Below, in pieces: positions 42,984-50,400 of a stretch of 64,000 nucleotides of DNA. The stretch is from assembly GCA_029834535.1 (NCBI GenBank), contig JAQMWT010000004.1, positions 1 through 64,000 of the forward strand. The letters are read 5' to 3'. The notes beneath the pieces are model-generated. The model did no database searches, had not been told where the DNA came from, and saw only the letters and a list, made by a program, of their open reading frames with translations. This DNA is from Chrysophaeum taylorii. Its lineage: Eukaryota > Sar > Pelagophyceae > Pelagomonadales > Pelagomonadaceae. How positions within the stretch are numbered: the stretch's first letter is position 1; each line of letters begins with the position of its first letter. The position numbers and the translations under genes were made by a program.

Positions 42984-43319
42984 TGTAGCGTAAGGAGAAT
43001 TTAGGGGCTACCTGGCGTGCCTTCGAATCCTGGCTCGCCGCTCGCGTCCGTGCCCTTGGTGGAGTCACTGGACGAGGATGGCCGTTCTCCCGCCACACAA
43101 CCACAAACAACTTCCGTGCCTGGTCCTCACAACTCGAGGATCGGCTGTTGCTTTATGATTTAGATATTATCGAAAAACAGAAATCAGGGTGACACATGTC
43201 ACGGAAAAGGAAGATGATGTCATAAAGAAAACTGACATCATCACAACGGAGTAGGGTGCCCCTTATAAGGGGGGCCCTAGGAGAGGGGTAAGCCTTAGGA
43301 GGCGGGAGTTGCCGCCACA
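42984..43319 (-). repeat. 5' LTR of the minus-strand Gyp1 element
   Basis: 336 bp, TGTGGCGGCAACTCC at the start and CTTACGCTACA at the end on the minus strand. TCGGA follows at 43,320-43,324, the same as at the other end of the element. Confidence 0.92.
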
Positions 43320-43610
43320 TCGGAGACCCCGCATTCTACCACGATGCCGCCACATTCCTTGCGACCCATTCAGCGTCGCCAAACACCCCCCTCGAGACCC
43401 AAGTTCCCTGCCAAACTGTAGCCTACCATGTAGAGCTACTCAGGTGCTGCGGTGCCCGTCGTTCTATGGGAGGGGTACCGATCCCCCAGCGCTACAGGAG
43501 AGGCCTAGGGGAGGGGACACCGACCCCCCGGCGCTAAGCTTTCGTGCTGGGGGGGGCTTTCTCTTCGTGTTCTCGCGCGCACCCCCCCCCCCGGATGCGG
43601 CTTTCGCCAA
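43320..43610. other. Right end of TIR element 2
   Basis: Holds the last 290 bp of TIR element 2, with G-run and C-run inverted repeat units (CCGATCCCCCAGCGC; CCCCCGGCGCTAAGCTTTCG; CTGGGGGGGG) and the right TIR GATGCGGCTTTCGCCAA. The first 150 bp continue the plus-strand open frame from 21,709 (DPAFYHDAATFLATH). Gyp2 RT resumes at 43,611. Confidence 0.7.
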
Positions 43611-44130
43611 GCCCAACGAACTGCTCCAGGATGATAGCTCGCCGAGCGTGAGCAAGGCTGACGCGTCGATGCTTCTCGTCGATAAGCCCTGTCGTTCCGG
43701 CTTGGACCTCAGATGGGGCTATCACAATTTGCGACTGTCACTAGATGCGCATGATGTGGTGACCTTTACCAGTCCTTCGGGTGCGTTCGGCTACATGCGT
43801 CTACCATTAGGGGTCAAACATGCTGGAAGTCTGCTCTGCAAGCAACTAAACACCGACCTGTCGAAGGTGGCTATATCGTGATCTCGTGGCATAAATTGAC
43901 GATATCCTTGCTGGACATGCAGATACAAGGAATCATCTGCAATGCCATGTTCAGGTTATTCCCTATTTAGCTTCGAAAGGATACAGCGCCAAGATAAAGA
44001 AGATCAACTTCATGAAGGAAGTCATCGAACTGTTGGGTCATTTATCTACCCCGAACGGGCTTCTTCCTTCACCGAGATCTTTATAGGCTATCAGGCACAT
44101 GCTGCCAATCCCAGGCACCTTGCCAGATGC
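43611..44130 (+). pseudogene. Old Gyp2 copy: RT, later part (fossil)
   Basis: The plus strand continues RT from 10,728: NELLQDDSSPSVSKADASML, GLDLRWGYHNLRLSLDAHDV, SPSGAFGYMRLPLGVKHAGS, LLCKQLNTDLSK, and HLSTPNGLLPSP-type sequence to the IPGTLP stretch. It corresponds to 25.5-25.95 kb of the young Gyp2. A SINE splits it at 44,131. The fossil is broken. Confidence 0.85.
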
Positions 44131-44493
44131 CTTACCCTGATCGCCGGCCGCATGGTTGCGATGGAGGACGGTGCCTCATGAATCCTGAGCCTTGCGAGGG
44201 CATCCGCCCTCCCGGCGTAGGTTGGCACCTATTCGCCTCCCGGGCGGGCCGGTTGGCAGCCGGAACGTTCGCAGTGGGACGGGGTATGGCCGGGGGGCGC
44301 AGACGGAAGGTTATCGACGAGTTGGTTGTCAGTCACATCGCGGTCTCCTCGTCGCATGGCGACAAGCTTGATGATCACTCTCCGCCGACCCACCTTTCGG
44401 CGCCCCTCGTCTACAGGCCCGTGATTCCGGACTGGCTCCTGTCGGTCCGGCCTGGCTCCCATGCTCGGGAGAGGTCTGAAGTTAGTTAGTTAG
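44131..44493 (+). mobile_element. SINE-like element with GTTA tail and 11 bp target repeat
   Basis: A 363 bp insertion begins CTTACCCTGATCGCCGGCC and ends GGTCTGAAGTTAGTTAGTTAG. The target repeat TTGCCAGATGC is perfect on both sides (44,120-44,130 and 44,494-44,504), and removing one copy plus the insert restores the Gyp2 reading GTLPDADPKKQ. A variable-length TSD and a simple-repeat tail are typical of LINE-mobilised SINEs. I do not find a convincing tRNA, 5S or 7SL head. Other copies: 11,935, 21,447, 32,441 and 32,563. The matching LINE is not in the window; the LINE at 47 kb has a different 3' end. Confidence 0.85.
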
Positions 44494-44778
44494 TTGCCAG
44501 ATGCTGACCCTAAGAAGCAAGTGCGTTCCTTTTTGGGAATGGAGAGATTCTGTCGTCGCTATGTGCGCGACTTTGCGAAAGTCACTGAGCCGTTAAGACA
44601 ATTGACATTGCCAGACGTGAAATTTGAGTGGACGAAGAGTGTCAAGAGGCTCGGGATGCCATCATTGAGGCTATTGTCACTTCGAAAGGAGTCTACCATC
44701 CGGACTACTCGCTGCCTTTCTACATTCGGACTGATGCTTCCGCGCATGGACTCGGGGCCTATATATTTCGAAAAGTAC
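44494..44778 (+). pseudogene. Old Gyp2 copy: RT end and RNase H start (fossil)
   Basis: The plus strand has KKQVRSFLGMERFCRRYVRD, FAKVTEPLRQLTLPDVKFEW, then GVYHPDYSLPFYIRTDASAH and GLGAYIFRK, the start of RNase H. It stops at 44,778, where the Gyp1 LTR begins. Confidence 0.85.
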
Positions 44779-45117
44779 TGTGGCGGAAACTCCCGCCTCC
44801 TAAGGCTTACCCCTCCTGTAGCCCCCCCCCCCTTATCAGGGGCACCCTACTCCGTTCTGATGATGTCGGCTTTCTCTGTGACATCATCTTCCTTTTCCGT
44901 GACATGTGTCACCCTGATTTTTGTGGTTCGCGAGTATCTTAATCATAAAGCAACAGCCGATCCTCGAGTTGTGAGGACCAGGCACGGAAGTTGTTTGTGG
45001 TTGTGTGGCGGGAGAACGGCCATCCTCGTCCAGTGACTCCACCAAGGGCACGGACGCGAGCGGCGAGCCAGGATTCGAAGGCACGCCAGGTAGCCCCTAA
45101 ATTCTCCTTACGCCACA
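44779..45117 (+). repeat. 5' LTR of the plus-strand Gyp1 element
   Basis: 339 bp, from TGTGGCGGAAACTCCC to TTACGCCACA. It aligns along its length with both LTRs of the minus-strand Gyp1. It is inserted in RNase H of the old Gyp2 copy. Confidence 0.9.
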
Positions 45118-46363
45118 GGTGGTGGAGGATTACGAGATTCGAGCGACCATGTCGGTCGCAGCGGACGAGTGCATCTTGCATTCTCTACACGGTCCAGACA
45201 AGCCATGCGCGCCCTGATCAAGCGCGCCGACGAAGAGTTCTAGAGGGACCATCGCCGTGGGAAAAGATCCCCGGCCGGATACGTTAGTCGTCGGAGGTGA
45301 CGACGCGCGGATCGGTTCGAGCCGACGCGCAACCCGGGTACCGCTGCCGCGGGCGAGTGGAGTGAGATCGCAGCGCACGGAGGCATTAATTGCCGGGCAG
45401 AGACGAATTCTGCCGCCCACCGGAGCTGATAGATCAGTCGATGGAAGACGCACGCGGCGACGATATTACGCGTGACGGGGACGAGTAGAAGTCCCAGGGT
45501 CGTAGGATACGAAAACGACGACGAGTCAACCACTTTGGACCCGTTCAGACTTTGGCCGATTGGAGCGAGCCGAGGCCGACATGGAGGACGATGAGGCTGC
45601 TGACGAGCAGATACGAGAACCTGAACCTTCAAGTCGTCCCGAGGGGACGAACGAGCGGAACGATGATGATGAAGACGATGCTGATGATAATGATGATGAT
45701 GAAAACGCTACCGAAGACGATGACAATGAAGAAGAGCTGAACTACAACGGCGACGAACCGTTGGAAGCGCCGCAGGCGAGGCAACCGACAGCTCAGTCAA
45801 CACGTGCACGAAACACCCAAGCACCGATCATGAACGAGATTTACGAGGCTCGTATACGCGAGTTACGCCGATAAAACGAACGCGCGCAAGAGAGCATTCT
45901 GCAGCAGATAGAAGAAGAAAACAAACGGCGTGAACGGCTACGCCAGAAGGAGTTGGACGAGATGCGAGAGCAACTGCGGAAAGCAAACGCTCTGACGGAG
46001 GAACTCCACGATCAAGTACGGACACTGACCCGAGAGAGGGACGAATTACGTACGCCGAGTCGCTCGAGGCGAGCGAGCAGTCCGGGGTCCCGACCCGAGG
46101 AAGAGCCACCGCCTACGCGAACACGCGCTAAAGTTAGGAAACCGCGCTACGACGACGATGATCACGAGACAAAGGAGGAGACGCGAGACGACGGGAAGGT
46201 CAACGACCAGAAGTTCCTCATGGACTTCACTGACCGGTTCGCCAGCGCGTTAGATGAGCATGATCGCAGCAAGGATCGGCGACCAACCTCCGGATTGAAG
46301 ACTGAAACGTTAAAATTGGTTCTTGATGGTCGCGACCAGGACCAGTTCGAATTATATGCAGAC
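45118..46363 (+). pseudogene. Gyp1 gag, N-terminal part, plus copy (fossil)
   Basis: Plus-strand gag: a basic N-terminal part, an acidic stretch near 45,650-45,740 (NDDDEDDADDNDDDENATED), a charged coiled coil near 45,880-46,020, then RSRRASSPGSRPEEEP, KVNDQKFLMDFTDRFASALD and LKLVLDGRDQDQFELYAD. It matches 41.77-42.93 kb of the minus-strand copy. Gag continues after the inserted block near 54,640. Confidence 0.8.
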
Positions 46364-46715
46364 AGGAGCAGGCCAGTAAGTTCACCTAGTCCGAATCTCT
46401 AACCGCAGTAAGTTCACCTGTTTCCGTTGCGTTTACCTGGTCAGTAAGTTCACCTAGTCCCAATCTCTAACCCCAGTAAGTACGGCGTAAACCCACTCGT
46501 GCTCACACCCACTCACCCCACTCTCCATTGAGCTCGTCGCTCTCACCTCCGCCAATCTAAGCTGCTTTGATCCGTACACGCCGCTAGCCTTTGCGTTTAC
46601 TCTAAAAACCCCAGTAAGTTCACTTGGTCCCAGTAAGTTCACCTGGTCACTAAGTTCACCTAGTCCCAATCTCAAACCCCAGTAAGTTCACCTGGTCCCA
46701 GCAAGTTCACCTACA
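46364..46715. repeat. Minisatellite with AGTAAGTTCACCTGGTCC units around a copia LTR unit
   Basis: About ten imperfect copies of CCAGTAAGTTCACCTGGTCC (or CTAGTCC), some followed by CAATCTCTAACC, lie at 46,370-46,500 and 46,610-46,715. Between them (about 46,490-46,610) is a unit CAATCTAAGCTGCTTTGATC that matches the 117 bp repeat of the copia LTRs. I see no gene here. This may be the terminal repeat region of the Helitron whose helicase lies next to it, or an independent satellite. Confidence 0.7.
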
Positions 46716-47325
46716 GTGCGCGTGTAGACGCCGTGAGGGGGCTTATCGGTATTGCGCAGCACGTGTGGGGTAGGGTGGAGTCGTCGACCCGGAAGAGGAT
46801 ATCCTCGCGGTTGCCGACTCGATAGTGAGCCACGTAGAGCTGGAGGTGGCAGAAGACGGGCCTTGGGCAAGAGGACGCCGACCTTGCGGGGCGTCTGCCC
46901 CTGGCTCTTGTTGATCGTTTGGCGTCGGCGGGCCTTAAGGGATACTGGTTGGAGGAGCCTCGGTGACACGACACGATCGATCATGTATCTGGTACCGTTG
47001 CAGTGGCCGTGCGACGGGTCGATGTTGCGAAAACCTTAAGCTCGCGCTCGAAGTCAGCATGCCGTTGGTTGTCAGGGAGTTGAAAACTCGACTGTAAAGA
47101 GCGAGGCGTCGTCTTCCGACCCAACCTAGTCGGCCGAAAAGAACTCCGACGCCTCGTCTCCGGGAACGGCCGCGGTCATGCGCGCGTTGTCAGCATCGAC
47201 AACATCGTTTCGACGGGGCGTGAGAATGGCGCGCTGAAAGAGCCGCCGCGGGTCGTGGAAATAGTCTGCGAGGTCGCCGTATACGGCTTGGAGGATCAAT
47301 GCCTGGCTCGCGAGCCTACCTGATC
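46690..47325 (-). pseudogene. PIF1-type helicase C-terminal fragment, probably Helitron
   Basis: Minus-strand reading gives the late PIF1 helicase motifs in order: LILQAVYGDLADYF and RAILTPRRNDVVDADN (about 47,187-47,300), then PGDEASEFFSAD. Next is NIDPSHGHCNGTRYMIDRVV (about 46,975-47,030), TINKSQGQT (about 46,891-46,918) and QLYVAHYRVGNREDI (about 46,795-46,850). These are spread over different frames: there is a stop after FFSAD, a frame change before NIDPSHG, and another after TINKSQGQT, so the gene is dead. This tail is typical of Helitron Rep-helicases and of cellular PIF1. With no Rep domain in view I favour a Helitron remnant. The N-terminal part is cut off by the LINE at about 47,330. 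Confidence 0.75.
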
Positions 47326-47329
47326 CTTA

Positions 47330-47455
47330 CCCTGAATCGGGGACAAACATACCCCACAAACCCACCCACATCATTCATGCTCCCCACACACACCCCCCTC
47401 TTAGCAGTCGACATTTAAAGACAAACAGACAACTGCTGACGCAAGTCCCGCCACC
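47330..47455 (+). promoter_or_regulatory. LINE 5' leader with ATTTAAAG box and strong start context
   Basis: The leader has CCCCACAAACCCACCCACAT, CCCCTCTTAGCAGTCGACAT and TTTAAAGACAAACAGACAAC. The start codon at 47,456 sits in GCCACCATGG, an ideal eukaryotic context, which supports this start. The block from CCCCACAAAC to AGACAACTG recurs twice in the 3' region (about 54,390-54,470 and 54,545-54,620). TATA-like use of ATTTAAAG is inference. Confidence 0.5.
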
Positions 47456-50400
47456 ATGGCTTCGGGCAGTCGGGGACTGGCTTTCTCGTGCTTCCGGCGT
47501 CTCCTGCTCCTTTCCGCCATCTTCGCCATTTTCCTCATTGTCAGCTCGCCATCAGCCCCCGCGAGTCATCCATTCCGTGTTTGGCCTTCGCTCTCGGTGC
47601 AGGTCTCCTGCGGCGTCAAGCGGCTCGATGTCTTCCCCACCGACGTCGATTACTTTTGGTCCCAGCGTCTCATGTTCCCCATAGGCTTTACTGTGCTTAC
47701 GTTAGTGCGGCTCTTGACTCTCCTCCTGGTTAAGAGTTGTATGGTCACTATCCCGCAAGCTGCTGCTGCCGGCTCATCTGTAGCCACCGCCTGCAGCTCT
47801 TTGCCTTGCGCACCCTTCAAGGCCGCTTGCACTGGACCTCTTACCACCCTCTGCAACTTGGTAAGCACGCTCGTGCGGATCTCACCCGCACGTGCTCGTC
47901 ACCGCCTCGCCCACCGCAATCATCGTTGCCACCGCCATTGCTGCTACTCGCGGGCGGCCCAGCTGCGTCTCATGCGCGGCTTCTGGTCGCTCCGCCGTGC
48001 GGTTCAGCGTGATCCTTTGCATCGATCCGCCCGGTGCCTTGCCGTCTATGGTTGCCTTATTCTCACGCACGCCGAGGCACGCAGAGTCTACGGTCATGTC
48101 CCGCGGCCTTTCGCCACCTTCTTCAAACGCGTCGCTTTTGTTTCGCGCCATGCCACTTCCGTGGCCCTTGGCCTTGCTCTTGACGCGTTTCTCCCTTACG
48201 AGCAACATCGCGATCCCCGTGGAGCTGCCTCGGAGTCCGCCCCTCGTGCGGCGTCACCTGCAACCTCGGAGCCACCCCCAGCCACACCCGCTCGTCGGCC
48301 TCGCCATCGACGCCGACAGGAGTCCGCCCCCCGTGTGGAATCACCGGCACCCTCGGTTGCGCCCCCAGCCACGCCTGCTCCTCATCCTCCCCACCGGCAC
48401 CAACAGGAGTCCGCCCCTCGTGCGGAGTCTCCTGCAACCTCGGATACGTCCTCAGGTCCGCATGCTCCGCGTCCTCGTCGTCAGCGCCGACAGGAGCTCA
48501 CCACTCCACCGTCCACGGACATGGGGCCGGATTCCCCTCCTCCCGCACCCGGACCAGACCGACACCACTCCCGTCGCCGCAGGTCTTCCCCCACGCCCAC
48601 TGACACCACACCTCCTGGGCCTGTGGCTATGGACCTGGAGTCATCGGAGGCAGGGTCCGCTACTTCCCCGCCTCGCCGTCGGGAACCCACCAATGCGACT
48701 CCCCCTCCGCCCGCTGCGACACCGGCACCGCGCCGCCATGGCCCCCGCCGCCGCGCGCCACCATCCGGGTCTGTTGCTACGGACATCGCGCCTCCACCGA
48801 ACGCGGGGATCGCCAATACCACCGCGCCCCTCCCAATACCCACCACGGCGCCAGCCACCCACCCTCCCGGCCCCTCTGCCGGAAACTCTCCTGCATCGCG
48901 TCGCCGACGCCCACACCGCCAGCGGTCCTCCGCCACAGTTCATGACCCCGTACCACTCGAGCCTGCGCCTATGGACCTCGAACCGTCCTTCATGTACACC
49001 CACAGTGCCGCCGAGAACCTCCCCTCGTCTGGCACACACCCTCGTCCCACCGGCACGGACATGGACCTTGAGGTCGACCATCCTTCGCCACCGGTTCCCG
49101 CGCACACCGCTGCCCCTGACATCTCTACGCCAACGCCTTCGCCCTCTGTCGAGGCTCCTGGCTCGTCGCACGCCCCCCTACCGCGTCTCCACGCCTTGCC
49201 AGCCGATCGTGCTCGAGCCTGCACCCATCCCACTTTGCCAGCGGTCGCCCGCGCTGCACGCACCCAACATCTACACGCCCAGGCGCGTGCAGCCCGGCTG
49301 AACCTCGTCGCAGCTCGGCGCCACGATCCTGGTCAGTCTCGCCACCACGCTGCAACTCTTCTCCAGCGCCAGTTTCGCGCACGGACTCAACCCCAGGCAG
49401 CTCTCGCTACCGACAGCCCTCCATCGTCTGCTGCGGCCACACCGGCTCACTCGCCGCCCGCCCCCGCGACCCAGAGCTCGTCAACTCCCCCTCCGCCACC
49501 ACAGCCGGCTCTGCCTCCGACCCCTGTTCCGCACTCAACTTTCTCGTCCACCGCTCGTGCTGCCCGAAGTCGCGCTCAGCATACTCTTGCACGTGCTGCC
49601 CGACAGAACCTCGTTGCGGCCCTGCGCCGCGCTCCTGGTCAGCCACGTCACACCGCCGCGCTCCGTCTTCAACGCTTTGTTCGCGCTCGGCAGCACCTCC
49701 GTGCCCGTCGCTCACCTGCTACACCCACACAGTCCGTCACACCCACTGCCACCAGTACTTCCCCGGCGTCTGCCACACCCACGCCAAATTCCTCGCCACC
49801 CTCGGGCCCGTCACCTACCCCTCAGCCGCCGCTATCTGCCTCGCCTTCACGCGCATACACCAACTCTGCACATCCGGATGTCGCCCGCGTTATACGCACC
49901 CGCGCTCAACACGCTCAAGCACGTGCTGCCCGGCAGAACCGCGTCGCGGCCTTGCGCCAGACTCCTGGCCCGCCACTCCACTACGCAGCGGCCCTTCTTC
50001 AGCACCAATTTCGAGCCTGGAAACGATTACGTGCTCGTCGATCCCTGGCAATAATCCGCCGCTTCCTGCGCCACACGGCCGGCCGCTATGTCAGCTACCT
50101 CAGGGACCGCGCTTGTCCTATATGCTCCAGCCCTTGCTTTACCCGTTGCCAAGTCCGCTGCTGTCGCGTGGTCCTGCACCACGCCTGCGTTGGTCAGTGG
50201 GCGCTAAGCAACCTCGCCGGCGACCAAGGCGACCCTGACGTGGCGCCCACCAACCGCACGCGCCTTCCGCCGTGCCCCAACTGCCGCAGTCCTATACGCA
50301 TGGTCCGCCCTCATCAACGCTGGGTGTCTGTGCACTCTCTCCCCCAGGTCCGCGCTGCCGCACCCCATCGCATTTTCCCACTTGCTGCAGCCCTTGCCGC

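Larger units (their letters stand above)
33014..43319 (-). mobile_element. Ty3/gypsy element, Gyp1 family, with methyltransferase (fossil)
   Basis: A full-length minus-strand element of 10.3 kb. LTRs are 33,014-33,348 (3') and 42,984-43,319 (5'), with 10 differences by eye in about 336 bp. The 5 bp target repeat TCGGA is perfect (33,009-33,013 and 43,320-43,324). Order: primer site, long gag with coiled coil and RS-rich tail, protease-like region, C5-MTase, linker, RT, RNase H, integrase with the long C-terminal domain. It is related to, but distinct from, Gyp2 (different LTRs, 5 against 4 bp target repeat). It looks whole in its parts but is broken, with about ten breaks. Moderately young. 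Confidence 0.92.
10729..43610. mobile_element. TIR DNA transposon, G-tract family, copy 2, split by nested LTR elements
   Basis: The two ends lie 33 kb apart. The left end reads TTGGCGACAGCCGCATCCGA followed by a G run and GCGCGCGAGAAC. The right end (about 43,570-43,610) is the matching inverted repeat. CAAGCC flanks both sides (10,723-10,728 and 43,608-43,613, overlapping the TIR), and Gyp2 RT reads straight across when the insertion is left out. The element's own pieces are 10,729-11,156, 21,575-21,709, 32,999-33,013 and 43,320-43,610, together about 0.86 kb, close to the 0.9 kb of copy 1. The rest is three LTR elements inserted into it. No transposase is seen. Confidence 0.8.
6871..44778 (+). 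mobile_element. Old plus-strand Ty3/gypsy copy, Gyp2 family, in pieces
   Basis: This is the lowest layer of the nest. Its pieces are 6,871-9,303, 10,202-10,392, 10,717-10,728, 43,611-44,130 and 44,494-44,778. In order they carry the protease-like end, the C5-MTase, a linker, RT and the start of RNase H, in the same order as the younger Gyp2 copy at 22.5-30.6 kb. The pieces abut across each insertion: the conserved RT stretch after DLR continues at 10,717 and then at 43,614, exactly across TIR element 2. Neither LTR is in view, because a copia-type element cuts the left side and a Gyp1 copy cuts the right at 44,779. It is a clearly broken fossil, older than everything inserted in it. Confidence 0.85.

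Noticed and set aside
44131-44493. ORFs of 77-120 residues in the SINE
   Set aside because: They cover a non-coding insert with target repeat and simple tail, and are not kept in the variant copy at 11,935.
46370-46715. Repeats with spacers, looking somewhat like a CRISPR array
   Set aside because: Units are imperfect, spacing is irregular, one spacer is a copia LTR unit, and the locus is eukaryotic.
46690-47325. Polinton or other large DNA virus-like element as source of the helicase
   Set aside because: No capsid, polymerase B or packaging ATPase sequence is visible nearby. The motifs fit Helitron or PIF1.
47491-47560. Possible signal peptide at the start of the LINE ORF
   Set aside because: The segment is hydrophobic, but a secreted LINE protein makes no sense; more likely chance or a membrane-leaning helix. 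Not called as a feature.
47892-49301. A 469-residue ORF in a second frame of the LINE
   Set aside because: Leu/Pro/Arg-rich reading of GC-rich sequence. The 47,456 frame has the strong start context, IQ-like repeats, RING-like finger and RT.
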